From contig NZ_CP068230.1 of the NCBI RefSeq assembly GCF_009183365.2, positions 2,819,001 to 2,883,000 on the forward strand: a DNA stretch of 64,000 nt. Reading direction: 5' to 3'. Below, piece by piece: positions 1 to 7,809 of this stretch. Below the pieces are notes generated by a model. That model ran no database searches and was not told where the DNA came from. It saw only the letters and a program-made list of their open reading frames with translations. Positions within the stretch are counted from its first letter, which is position 1; every line of letters begins with the position of its first letter. Source of the DNA: Shewanella algae (GTDB lineage: Bacteria; Pseudomonadota; Gammaproteobacteria; Enterobacterales; Shewanellaceae). Position numbers and translations under genes: made by a program.

Positions 1-118
1 GATGAACCTCTATGACCGGAGTTTGCAATGAAGGGGAACCATGTCATTCATTACAGCCCCTAAACCTTTGAGGCAGATTTCACAATTGGCTGGATATTTA
101 GGTAGCCACCGAATAAAG

Positions 119-140
119 CAAGCCACCCTGAGGTGGCTTG
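119..140 (-). terminator. Probable rho-independent terminator of the porin gene
   Basis: A 9-bp perfect stem (CAAGCCACC / GGTGGCTTG) with a 4-nt loop lies 60 bp beyond the porin stop codon. Read on the minus strand it is followed by GCTTTATT, a weak U-tract. Bases 1-118 hold no convincing gene. Confidence 0.6.
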
Positions 141-200
141 GCTAAGAGTATAAATAGGGAGTCACAAGTAGGGAGTCACAGCTCCCGGTCGCAACAAGGG

Positions 201-1370
201 TTAAAGTACGTATTTGGCCGAGAAGGTGACCCGGTTAAGCTCACCATCTGTGCCATTTTCCCGCTCGTTCTTGGCATACATATACTCTACCCCAAAGGTC
301 AGTGCCTTCACCGGCGAGTAAAGCAGGTTGATATAACCTGAATAGGATTCCTTATTGGCGCTGCTTCCGGTCAGAGACACATCGTTATCGGCGCTGAAAG
401 CAGACAAGGTAAAGCTTGAGCGCCACTGCTCGTTCCACCAATGACGATAAGACACAAAGCCTGAGTAGGATTCTATCGCCTGCAGGTCGTTGTTGTTGTC
501 CAGTACCGCGCCATTGGCAAAGTTCAGCGCCACATAGCGGCCCAGGCCTTCGCCATAGGTGGCGGTGAAACGGATATCATCACGGCCCACAGGAATGATC
601 CCGGCCACGCTGGCGCCATAGCCTAGCTCAGTGCTGTCTATATCCTGATTGGCGATACGGGTCTCAAGCTCGAGCTGCCTCAGCATCCCCATCACAGAGA
701 AACTGGCGCCGCCTGAGGTCTTGAAGTTATATCGGGCGATAAGATCCGGCATCACTCCATTGCCACTGGTGATCCGGCTGCCACCGCCATAGGGAGTAAT
801 AGTGGTTTCCGGGTTTTCGATGGCGATTTGAAAGCCACCATTGCTGTATCTCAGCTGCGCCTGACGGGCAAAGGGCGTACCTTCGGTGGCACCCACAAAA
901 TCAAGGTTTTCCGGCAGTGCCCCCGGGTTCATAAAGGTGGTCCAGGTCTGGCCTATGGTCCAGTTGTCATAGCTGATAAAAGCGTGACGAATGCGCGGTG
1001 AATAGCTGTTGGATACCCGCTCATCACCATCGGTATGAGTCATGAAGTCCAGCTCAATAAAGCCGGTGAGAGTGTGGCCGTCGAGATCTGTTACCGTCTT
1101 GAAGTTAAAACGGGTTTCCCGCGCCTGGAAGTCGGTCACCTGATTGCCGTTGCCATCTACCCCATAGATGGCGCCGGGCACATAGAACTGGCGTGAGACG
1201 TTGTTGGAGTCGGGCGCGCCATTACTGTAATCGCTGAACATGATATCGGCCTTGAGATAGCCGCCAAACTGCACGTCAGTCTTTTCCAATACCGATGCCT
1301 GAGCCGTCCCCAAACCACCCAGAGCCAGAAGGGTTGCAGCGCACACCCCGGTGAGTCTTGCTTGTTTCAT
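201..1370 (-). CDS. DcaP-like outer membrane porin
   Basis: Predicted 389-aa trimeric-type porin of the DcaP family, which in other proteobacteria passes dicarboxylates or aromatic acids through the outer membrane. The start at 1370 (MKQARLTG...) is chosen over an upstream in-frame ATG at 1445. It gives a clean signal peptide of about 24 residues ending TAQA, and GGAG lies 8 bp ahead of it. The mature chain opens with VQFGGYLKADIMFSDY and keeps the family's alternating amphipathic strands, ending in a beta-strand with aromatic/hydrophobic C-terminus (TFSAKYVL). It is monocistronic, with a terminator downstream. The substrate cannot be told from sequence; the family assignment is from remembered motifs. 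Confidence 0.85.
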   Translation of the reverse strand: MKQARLTGVCAATLLALGGLGTAQASVLEKTDVQFGGYLKADIMFSDYSNGAPDSNNVSRQFYVPGAIYGVDGNGNQVTDFQARETRFNFKTVTDLDGHTLTGFIELDFMTHTDGDERVSNSYSPRIRHAFISYDNWTIGQTWTTFMNPGALPENLDFVGATEGTPFARQAQLRYSNGGFQIAIENPETTITPYGGGSRITSGNGVMPDLIARYNFKTSGGASFSVMGMLRQLELETRIANQDIDSTELGYGASVAGIIPVGRDDIRFTATYGEGLGRYVALNFANGAVLDNNNDLQAIESYSGFVSYRHWWNEQWRSSFTLSAFSADNDVSLTGSSANKESYSGYINLLYSPVKALTFGVEYMYAKNERENGTDGELNRVTFSAKYVL

Positions 1371-1598
1371 CTTGGATTGTCTCCTTGTTGTTATGCCAAT
1401 CCATCCGGCAAAAAACACAACTGCCAAGACAGATTGAGAAAGCAAGAAGCACTATCCGATGTTTAACAGAATTGAAACATTGGCAATAGGTCTATGAGAC
1501 AAAAGTAGAAAAGTATTGGCTAAATTAGCTTGGATATTAAAGCGAATCGACTGAAGCTGGATATTGGTGAGCTTGGCGTTTTCAAGCGGAGTTCTGGA

Positions 1599-1674
1599 TG
1601 GTGGGTCGTGAAGGATTCGAACCTTCGACCAATTGGTTAAAAGCCAACTGCTCTACCGACTGAGCTAACGACCC
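1599..1674 (-). tRNA. tRNA-Lys (UUU), copy 8 in transcription order
   Basis: 76-nt cloverleaf with encoded CCA, anticodon TTT in the loop CTTTTAA and a TTCGAAT T-loop. The sequence is identical to the seven other copies. It is the last gene of the array as transcribed. Confidence 0.97.
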
Positions 1675-1693
1675 ATACAGATTGAGCATTCAG

Positions 1694-1769
1694 TGGTGGG
1701 TCGTGAAGGATTCGAACCTTCGACCAATTGGTTAAAAGCCAACTGCTCTACCGACTGAGCTAACGACCC
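1694..1769 (-). tRNA. tRNA-Lys (UUU), copy 7
   Basis: Identical 76-nt tRNA-Lys(UUU) with encoded CCA. It is separated from the next copy by a 19-nt spacer of unrelated sequence. Confidence 0.97.
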
Positions 1770-1797
1770 ACTGAATGTTGTGGTCTATCTTTCCTGA

Positions 1798-1873
1798 TGG
1801 TGGGTCGTGAAGGATTCGAACCTTCGACCAATTGGTTAAAAGCCAACTGCTCTACCGACTGAGCTAACGACCC
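1798..1873 (-). tRNA. tRNA-Lys (UUU), copy 6
   Basis: Identical 76-nt tRNA-Lys(UUU) with encoded CCA. The spacer to copy 7 is 28 nt. Confidence 0.97.
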
Positions 1874-1908
1874 GCAGGAAGATCTACCTTTTGCAGCATG
1901 CTGAGAAA

Positions 1909-1984
1909 TGGTGGGTCGTGAAGGATTCGAACCTTCGACCAATTGGTTAAAAGCCAACTGCTCTACCGACTGAGCTAACGACCC
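1909..1984 (-). tRNA. tRNA-Lys (UUU), copy 5
   Basis: Identical 76-nt tRNA-Lys(UUU) with encoded CCA. The spacer to copy 6 is 35 nt. Confidence 0.97.
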
Positions 1985-2013
1985 ATCTGGGTGTCACCCT
2001 ATTCTCAAGCAAG

Positions 2014-2089
2014 TGGTGGGTCGTGAAGGATTCGAACCTTCGACCAATTGGTTAAAAGCCAACTGCTCTACCGACTGAGCTAACGACCC
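2014..2089 (-). tRNA. tRNA-Lys (UUU), copy 4
   Basis: Identical 76-nt tRNA-Lys(UUU) with encoded CCA. The spacer to copy 5 is 29 nt. Confidence 0.97.
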
Positions 2090-2126
2090 ACGGATATACT
2101 GCCAGATTGTTTGATTTGGATTGCGA

Positions 2127-2202
2127 TGGTGGGTCGTGAAGGATTCGAACCTTCGACCAATTGGTTAAAAGCCAACTGCTCTACCGACTGAGCTAACGAC
2201 CC
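2127..2202 (-). tRNA. tRNA-Lys (UUU), copy 3
   Basis: Identical 76-nt tRNA-Lys(UUU) with encoded CCA. The spacer to copy 4 is 37 nt. Confidence 0.97.
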
Positions 2203-2237
2203 GACATTGACTGCCGAGGCAGACCGCAATAAATCAG

Positions 2238-2313
2238 TGGTGGGTCGTGAAGGATTCGAACCTTCGACCAATTGGTTAAAAGCCAACTGCTCTACCGACT
2301 GAGCTAACGACCC
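2238..2313 (-). tRNA. tRNA-Lys (UUU), copy 2
   Basis: Identical 76-nt tRNA-Lys(UUU) with encoded CCA. The spacer to copy 3 is 35 nt. Confidence 0.97.
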
Positions 2314-2339
2314 ACTAAAAGGTTTACGAAACATGAAGT

Positions 2340-2415
2340 TGGTGGGTCGTGAAGGATTCGAACCTTCGACCAATTGGTTAAAAGCCAACTGCTCTACCGA
2401 CTGAGCTAACGACCC
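2340..2415 (-). tRNA. tRNA-Lys (UUU), copy 1 (promoter-proximal)
   Basis: Identical 76-nt tRNA-Lys(UUU) with encoded CCA, first in the array. In E. coli the cpoB gene is likewise followed by a lysine/valine tRNA cluster, so the position is conserved. Here every copy is lysine. Confidence 0.97.
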
Positions 2416-2427
2416 ATTCAAGTTTCG

Positions 2428-2453
2428 CCTCAGCAGGCCATGCCGTGCTGAGG
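2428..2453 (-). terminator. Leader hairpin / possible cpoB terminator ahead of the tRNA array
   Basis: An 8-bp stem CCTCAGCA / TGCTGAGG encloses a shorter GGC/GCC pairing. It sits just after the inferred tRNA start site and just before the first tRNA-Lys. No T-run follows, so a 5' leader structure or processing site is as likely as a terminator. Confidence 0.4.
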
Positions 2454-2487
2454 GCGCCTATAATACCGCTTTGTGATTCTCATGCAA
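2453..2487 (-). promoter_or_regulatory. Stable-RNA-type sigma70 promoter of the tRNA-Lys array
   Basis: On the minus strand, TTGCAT (2482-2487) and TATTAT (2460-2465) are separated by 16 bp. They are followed by AGGCGCCC, a GC-rich discriminator typical of rRNA/tRNA promoters under ppGpp/DksA stringent control. The stringent control is inferred from that discriminator. Confidence 0.65.
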
Positions 2488-2552
2488 GTGTAAATTCCCG
2501 ATTTTTTGTTGTTTGCATGAAAAACAAACTGGGCGGATGTTTTTTAGTTAAA

Positions 2553-3281
2553 TCATGGTTTAATTGCCGCCAATTGCTGCTGTGCAATCCTTGCTGCAGC
2601 GCTGTTTGCGTACTGTTTCACCACTTGCTGATAGTAGTTCTTTGCTGCCGTTTTATCGCCTGTTTTTTCGGCAATCAGCCCAAGTTTAACCAGACTGTCG
2701 GCCCGCTTACCCGATTCTTTGAAGTTATCGACCACATTGGCAAAAGCGGTTTTGGCTTCAGCAAATTCATTCTTATTATAGAGCAGTTGCCCGAGCCAAT
2801 AGTTGGCGTTATCGGCAAAGCCCGAATTGGGGTACTGCTTGATAAAGTCACGAAATGCCGGAATTGCTGCGTCGTACTGGCGCTCTTTCAGTACCAGATC
2901 GACCGCCCTTTGATAGCTGTCGGTCTCGGACAAAGACGAACTGGCCACCACATTGGATGGGGTTTGGCTGACGGCGGGCGCTGCAGGCTTGCTTTGCAGG
3001 TTGGCGATTTCGTCATAGAGCTGGCGCTGGCGCTGCAACATCTGGTTTATCTGATAGTTCTGTTGTTCGGTCAGGCCTCTGAGTTCCAGCACCTCCTGCT
3101 GCAGAGTATCCATTCTGCGCATGGTCTCAAACTCGGCTTGCTGACGGGCCTTGATGATCCGCTCAAGGCGGGCGATGCGATCCTCACTGGAACCGCCGCC
3201 AATGTCTTCAACGGGCGCTGGGGCCGCATAAGCGACCCCAGTTCCCAGAAGCATGGCCGTGATGATAACGGCTTTCTTCAT
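2553..3281 (-). CDS. cpoB: Tol-Pal cell division coordinator CpoB (YbgF)
   Basis: 242-aa periplasmic protein that links Tol-Pal driven outer membrane constriction to peptidoglycan synthesis at the septum. A signal peptide (MKKAVIITAMLLGTGVAYA) is followed by a trimerising coiled coil at roughly residues 30-95 (RIARLERIIKARQQAEF..., then Q-rich segment). A linker rich in Ala/Ser/Pro leads to three TPR-like repeats at about 122-240 (YQRAVDLVLKERQYDAAIPAF, NANYWLGQLLYNKNEF, VKLGLIAEKTGDKTAAKNYY). It is the last gene of the tol-pal operon, 26 bp after pal. Length and architecture match the family. Confidence 0.95.
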   Translation of the reverse strand: MKKAVIITAMLLGTGVAYAAPAPVEDIGGGSSEDRIARLERIIKARQQAEFETMRRMDTLQQEVLELRGLTEQQNYQINQMLQRQRQLYDEIANLQSKPAAPAVSQTPSNVVASSSLSETDSYQRAVDLVLKERQYDAAIPAFRDFIKQYPNSGFADNANYWLGQLLYNKNEFAEAKTAFANVVDNFKESGKRADSLVKLGLIAEKTGDKTAAKNYYQQVVKQYANSAAARIAQQQLAAIKP

Positions 3282-3307
3282 TCTTCAATGTCCCTCTAAT
3301 GCCGGGA

Positions 3308-3850
3308 TCAATACACCAGCACAGCGCGACGGTTCTTGGCAAAACCTTCGTCTGTGTGGCTCATATCCAGAGGCTTCTCTTCACCATAGCTGACAATGCT
3401 CATCTGGCTTGGCAGTACCCCCATACCCTGCAGGTACTTGGCTACAGCCTTGGCGCGGCGCTCACCCAGAGCTATGTTGTACTCCGGAGTACCACGCTCG
3501 TCGGCGTGGCCTTCGATCAACACGCGTACGTTAGGATGTTCAACCAGATAAGTACCGTGGGCTTCCAGAATTTCAGCAAATTCTGTCTGCACTTCACTGC
3601 GGTCAAAATCAAAGTAGATGATGTGTTCTTTACGCAGTTCCTGGAACTTGAGGCGCTGCTGCTCTTCCGGGCTCAGCACCGGATTGGCGCCACCGATTTC
3701 CACGCCGCCGGCACCATTGCCGTACTCGCTACCGGAAGTTGTCGAACCGCTGGCGTCCGTTTCTGATTCTGAAGTTGAGCTACAGGCACCCAGAGCCAGT
3801 AATGGCGCAGCGATTACGATTGCCTTAAACAACTTGTTGAGATCCATCAT
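3308..3850 (-). CDS. pal: Peptidoglycan-associated lipoprotein Pal
   Basis: 180-aa outer membrane lipoprotein that binds peptidoglycan through an OmpA-like domain and interacts with TolB. The lipobox is LLALGAC, giving a lipidated Cys at about residue 23. The OmpA domain spans about 70-180, with the diaminopimelate-binding signature NVRVLIEGHADERGTPEYN and the RRAKAVAKYL helix. AAGGATAAC precedes the ATG at 3850; a second ATG is one codon downstream. It lies 21 bp after tolB. Confidence 0.97.
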   Translation of the reverse strand: MMDLNKLFKAIVIAAPLLALGACSSTSESETDASGSTTSGSEYGNGAGGVEIGGANPVLSPEEQQRLKFQELRKEHIIYFDFDRSEVQTEFAEILEAHGTYLVEHPNVRVLIEGHADERGTPEYNIALGERRAKAVAKYLQGMGVLPSQMSIVSYGEEKPLDMSHTDEGFAKNRRAVLVY

Positions 3851-3871
3851 GTTATCCTTCTGAAATATAAG

Positions 3872-5197
3872 TTATAGAAACGGTGACCAAGCGGGTGATT
3901 TCACCTCGCCCTGCCCCACTGGCAACCGCGCCTTGAAACGGCCATCGACAGATACCGCTGCCAGCACCTGCTTGCCGTTATAGGTGGTGCCATAAATCAC
4001 CATGGTGCCGTTAGGGGCAACGCTGGGTGACTCATCGAGCCGGGTTGAGGTCAACACCTGCATAAAACGCGTCTGCAGATCCATACGGGCAATATTGTAT
4101 TTGCCGTTGGTTCTGTTGACGAAAATCATACTGCGGCCATCAGGGGTCACAGTCCCCCCCAGGTTCCACTCGCCTTCGAATGTCAGGCGGGTCACCTTGC
4201 CTGAGGCCAACTCTACCTGATATAGCTGGGGCCTGCCACCCCGCTCGGAGGTGAACAGCAGCGACTTGCCATCGGGGAACCAAGTGGCTTCGGTATCAAT
4301 GGCATAGTGATTGGTGATCCGCTTGAGCGCGCCCGTGGCTATCTCTACTACGTAGACCTCAGGTTGACCGTCACGGGACAGAGTCACCGCCAGCTTGCTG
4401 CCATCGGGCGAGAAGCTCGGCGAGCCGTTGATACCGGGGAAGCTGGTAACCTTGGTACGGCTTTGGCTATAGATATCCTGGACGAATACTTCGGCCTTTT
4501 TGTTTTCGAAACTGACATAAGCCAGCTTGCGCCCGTCCGGAGACCAGGCAGGAGACATCAAAGGCTCAGGCGAGCGCAGCAACATCTGTTCATTGTAGCC
4601 GTCGTAGTCGGCAATCATCAGGCGGTAGGGATTCTTCTCCTGGTGATTAACCACCACATAGGCGATGCGAGTCAAAAAGGCGCCACGGATCCCGGTCAGT
4701 TTCTCGTAGACTATGTCGCTGATCCTGTGACCATACTGGCGGAATTGTGCTTCGCTGATAACGGTTTCGCGGCTATCCAGCAGGAGTTCGCTGCGGGACT
4801 GAGGACCACCGGACTGCATCTGCGCCTTCACCAGATCCACTAAATCAAAGCTCACCAGATACTTACCGGCGCCATAGGGTTTCACATAACCCATCACCAC
4901 GGCTTCGGCAGAGACATTTTTCCAGGCGGCGGCATTGAACTCGTCCATCTTGCTGATGGCGCGCTGACCCAATGACAATTCATCCAATGGTTTGAAGGTA
5001 CCGCTGCGGGTCAAATCGGACATCACCACATCCGAAATCGACTCTGGGGCCGGCCCGGCGCCCTGCCAGACAAATGGCACCACGGCGATGGGACGCGCGG
5101 CGTCCACCCCTTCGGTGATCACTATATCCAGTGCCGCCTTTGCCGGCAGCACCAGCACAGCCAGCAAACAGATAAGACTCTTGGCAATTCGTTTCAT
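3872..5197 (-). CDS. tolB: Tol-Pal system beta-propeller protein TolB
   Basis: 441-aa periplasmic protein that shuttles between Pal and TolA. A cleaved signal peptide (MKRIAKSLICLLAVLVLPAKA) exposes an N-terminal segment (ALDIVITEGVDAARPIAVVPF) corresponding to the TolA-binding box. An N-terminal alpha/beta domain reaches to about residue 165. The rest is a six-bladed propeller whose blades show the repeated SPDG motif (SPAWSPDGRKLAYVS, PSFSPDGSKLAVT, ATWFPDGKSLLFT, TVTPDGRSMIFV). It lies 9 bp after tolA. Confidence 0.97.
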   Translation of the reverse strand: MKRIAKSLICLLAVLVLPAKAALDIVITEGVDAARPIAVVPFVWQGAGPAPESISDVVMSDLTRSGTFKPLDELSLGQRAISKMDEFNAAAWKNVSAEAVVMGYVKPYGAGKYLVSFDLVDLVKAQMQSGGPQSRSELLLDSRETVISEAQFRQYGHRISDIVYEKLTGIRGAFLTRIAYVVVNHQEKNPYRLMIADYDGYNEQMLLRSPEPLMSPAWSPDGRKLAYVSFENKKAEVFVQDIYSQSRTKVTSFPGINGSPSFSPDGSKLAVTLSRDGQPEVYVVEIATGALKRITNHYAIDTEATWFPDGKSLLFTSERGGRPQLYQVELASGKVTRLTFEGEWNLGGTVTPDGRSMIFVNRTNGKYNIARMDLQTRFMQVLTSTRLDESPSVAPNGTMVIYGTTYNGKQVLAAVSVDGRFKARLPVGQGEVKSPAWSPFL

Positions 5198-5206
5198 GGG
5201 GCTCCC

Positions 5207-6166
5207 TTAGTTGAATTCCGGTCTGACTTGCAAATTAATCTCTTTCATCAGCTGATACACATCAGGCTCCTGGGAAACCGGCAAACGCCCGGCCTTGTTG
5301 ATGGCGGCCTTGGCGGCGCGACATACCACAGGATCCCCTTCGATGATCTGGCTGTTGGTGACAAAGCCGTCTTTGGCCAGACGCACCTTGACCTTACAGA
5401 CTTTACCCCGCATAGACTCATCCACCACCAGATTGCGCTGAATAGTGGCGGTGATCATCGCCCGGTAACGGTCGACTTCACTCATAACCTGACGATTACG
5501 GGTAGCAGACAAGGCGGCTTGCTCGGCGGCCAGCGCATCGGCCAACTCCTGCTCCTGACGGCGACGGGCCTCTTCCTCGGCCTTGCGTTTACGCTCGGCT
5601 TCCTCTTTGGCCTTACGCTCAGCTTCTTTGCGTTTTCGCTCCTCTTCCGCTTTTTTAGCGGCGGCTTCCTCGGCCTTGCGTTTCTGCTCTGCCTTAAGAG
5701 CAGCCTCTTCGGCTTCCTTACGCTGTTGCTCCTTGGCCTTACGCTCGGCCTCGGCTTTCTGGGCCTTTTCTTTCTCCTGCTGCTCTTTCAGCTTGGCAGC
5801 CTTGGCAGCATCGGCAGCCTTCTGGGTCTCCAGCTCTTTTTGCTTGCGCTCGACTTCCAGTTTGCGGATCCGTTCCTGCTCCTGCTCACGGGCCTTTTTG
5901 GCTTCATTGGCCTTGCGATCCAGCTCCTGCTGCCGTTCGCGCTCACGGCGCTCGGCGGCGGCCTTGTCCTGTTTCAGCTTCTGGACATAGTCATCCACTT
6001 TCTGCTGATCGACCACCACGGCCTGCACAGGCGCAGACTGAGCCTGTGGTGTCGGCAATTTGGGTTTGTCCTGAAAGTCCACGCCCATGGCCAGAATCGC
6101 AATAACCCCGATATGCAGCACAGCTGAGATGATAAAGGGGACAGTAAAATCAGATTTCCCAGCCAC
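5207..6166 (-). CDS. tolA: Cell envelope integrity protein TolA
   Basis: 319-aa inner-membrane protein that spans the periplasm and transmits the proton-driven force of TolQR to TolB/Pal. One transmembrane helix is at about residues 10-30. A long charged helical domain (about 60-215) is built of repeated KAEEERKRKEAERK-type heptads. The globular C-terminal domain (about 220-319) keeps the conserved cysteine pair (KVCKVKV and PVVCRAA). The start abuts the tolR stop. The low-complexity helix produces a long leucine-rich open frame on the opposite strand that is not a gene. Confidence 0.96.
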   Translation of the reverse strand: MAGKSDFTVPFIISAVLHIGVIAILAMGVDFQDKPKLPTPQAQSAPVQAVVVDQQKVDDYVQKLKQDKAAAERRERERQQELDRKANEAKKAREQEQERIRKLEVERKQKELETQKAADAAKAAKLKEQQEKEKAQKAEAERKAKEQQRKEAEEAALKAEQKRKAEEAAAKKAEEERKRKEAERKAKEEAERKRKAEEEARRRQEQELADALAAEQAALSATRNRQVMSEVDRYRAMITATIQRNLVVDESMRGKVCKVKVRLAKDGFVTNSQIIEGDPVVCRAAKAAINKAGRLPVSQEPDVYQLMKEINLQVRPEFN

Positions 6167-6604
6167 TTACTTCTCCTCTGGCGAATCTGTCATCAAACCG
6201 ACCGAAGGCACGCCGGCATTTTGCAGCGACACCATCAGTTGGATTACCCGCTCGTAGGGAATGGCGCGATCGCCCTTGACCACCACGGGGCGATCCGGCT
6301 CCATCTTGATGATGGCGCTAACCCGGGTGCTGATCTCTTCCAGATCCAGCACCTCATTATTGGGTGAACCACCCAAGTCGAGAAAATACTCACCCTCGGC
6401 ATTGATGGAGGCAACCACTGGCGGCTTGCTGTCGGCGGGCAGCGGCTCGGCCTTACCCTGAGGCAAGTCCACTTTCACTCCCTGAGTCACAATCGGCGCC
6501 GTCACCATAAAGATGATCAGCAGCACCAACATCACGTCGATATAGGGCACCACATTGATTTCAGCGACGGGGCGACGCCGCTTGCGCTGATATCCCTGCA
6601 TCAT
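6167..6604 (-). CDS. tolR: Tol-Pal system protein TolR
   Basis: 145-aa ExbD/TolR-family stator subunit. One N-terminal transmembrane helix (about 18-40, VVPYIDVMLVLLIIFMVTAPIV) contains the essential proton-path Asp. The periplasmic domain carries the usual VVVKGDRAIPYERVIQLM signature. It overlaps tolQ by 4 bp (ATGA), which implies translational coupling. Confidence 0.97.
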   Translation of the reverse strand: MMQGYQRKRRRPVAEINVVPYIDVMLVLLIIFMVTAPIVTQGVKVDLPQGKAEPLPADSKPPVVASINAEGEYFLDLGGSPNNEVLDLEEISTRVSAIIKMEPDRPVVVKGDRAIPYERVIQLMVSLQNAGVPSVGLMTDSPEEK

Positions 6605-7290
6605 ACGGCTTCCTTATCGCTGTATGCCTGACGGTGCAATATGCCGGAGAACTCTTCCATAAAGTTGGCGTAGGAAGACTCGACCTTTTCCACCTGAGTG
6701 GAGAATCTGTTGTAGGCGATAACCGCTGGAATCGCGGCGAACAAGCCCATGGCGGTAGCGATAAGCGCTTCGGCAATACCCGGTGCCACCATGGCCAGAG
6801 TGGCATTTTCAACCGCGCCCAAGGCGATAAAGGAGTTCATGATCCCCCAAACTGTACCAAACAGGCCGATATAGGGACTGGTAGAGCCTATGGTTGCCAA
6901 GAGTGGCAGATGGGTTTCCAGCTTATCCAACTCTTTGGAGAGGGAGATCCGCATGGCGCGATAGCTGCCATCCATAATGGCTTCTGGCACCCGGCCGTTC
7001 AGTTTCGACAGGCGGGCGTATTCCTTAAAGCCGGATACGAACATGGACTCAAGCCCTGAGTTGCTTTCCTGGCGCGCCGACAGCTCCTGGTACAAACGAT
7101 TGAGATCCACACCGGACCAAAACTTCTCTTCGAAGCGTTCGGCATTTTGCCTGGCCGCTTTCAGGAGTTTGCGCCTCTGGATAATCACAGCCCAGGACGC
7201 GATAGACAGAGACAATAAGGTGAGCATCACCAGTTTTACCAACAGACTGGCCTGCATGAACAATCCAATAAACGAAATCTCAGCTTCCAC
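6601..7290 (-). CDS. tolQ: Tol-Pal system protein TolQ (GTG start)
   Basis: 229-aa MotA/TolQ/ExbB proton channel subunit with three transmembrane helices (about 9-30, 125-150, 165-190) and the conserved TSPYIGLFGTVWGIMNSF segment. The GTG at 7290 is chosen because it gives the family N-terminus (VEAEISFIGLFMQASLLVKL) and usual length, with CAGGAG 10 bp upstream. Longer in-frame extensions run into ybgC. It overlaps the ybgC 3' end by 11 bp. Confidence 0.93.
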   Translation of the reverse strand: MEAEISFIGLFMQASLLVKLVMLTLLSLSIASWAVIIQRRKLLKAARQNAERFEEKFWSGVDLNRLYQELSARQESNSGLESMFVSGFKEYARLSKLNGRVPEAIMDGSYRAMRISLSKELDKLETHLPLLATIGSTSPYIGLFGTVWGIMNSFIALGAVENATLAMVAPGIAEALIATAMGLFAAIPAVIAYNRFSTQVEKVESSYANFMEEFSGILHRQAYSDKEAV

Positions 7291-7681
7291 CTTTTTTAAA
7301 CTCCTGCAATATGTGTTGGGGAATGGCCAATGGCCGCATGCGCTCGAGCGAAATACAGGCAACCAGAATGCTGGCTGCGCAATAACACTCACCCTCGGCA
7401 TCTACCAGGCGCTGTTCAAACACCAAAGATGCCCGCTTCACTTCTGAGACACGGGTTTCCACCCAAAGGTTCTGCTCAAATCGCGCCGCCTTGCAGAAAT
7501 CCAGCTCGGCGTGGCGTACCACAAAGGCGATATCCTGCTGCAACAGGGCGGTTTGGCTCACCGACATAGACCTGAGCCACTCACTTCGGGCTCTTTCAAA
7601 AAATTTCAAATAGTTGGAATGGTAAACCACCCCACCCGCGTCTGTGTCTTCATAATAGACAGTGATAGGCCAACGAAACAT
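7280..7681 (-). CDS. ybgC: Tol-Pal-associated acyl-CoA thioesterase YbgC
   Basis: 133-aa hot-dog fold thioesterase acting on acyl-CoA/ACP thioesters, first gene of the tol-pal operon. The family signature YYEDTDAGGVVYHSNYLKFFERARSEWL is present at residues 9-36, with the catalytic Asp in DTD. Its stop codon lies inside tolQ. Confidence 0.95.
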   Translation of the reverse strand: MFRWPITVYYEDTDAGGVVYHSNYLKFFERARSEWLRSMSVSQTALLQQDIAFVVRHAELDFCKAARFEQNLWVETRVSEVKRASLVFEQRLVDAEGECYCAASILVACISLERMRPLAIPQHILQEFKKGGS

Positions 7682-7809
7682 GCTTCCACTTGCTTTTAAT
7701 GCGCCAAAAGTGAGGCCTACTATACCTTATCCACAATCCGCTTGTGAATGGCGGAAAAAGCAAAGGGGCCCGCAGGCCCCAGTTTATTTTTTCAAGGCTT
7801 AACTTAAGC

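Noticed and set aside
1599..2415. Regular array of eight 72-76 bp repeats with unique 19-37 bp spacers, resembling a CRISPR
   Set aside because: Each repeat folds as a complete tRNA-Lys(UUU) with CCA; they are tRNA genes, and repeat length is too great for CRISPR.
1760..2421. Repetitive open frames encoding GSLAQSVEQLAFNQLVEGSNPSRPT units
   Set aside because: These are conceptual translations of the tRNA-Lys copies, not proteins.
5228..6127. 299-codon Leu/Phe-rich plus-strand frame resembling a membrane protein
   Set aside because: Antisense shadow of the Lys/Glu/Ala-rich coiled-coil of tolA; lacks a ribosome site and overlaps a certain gene entirely.
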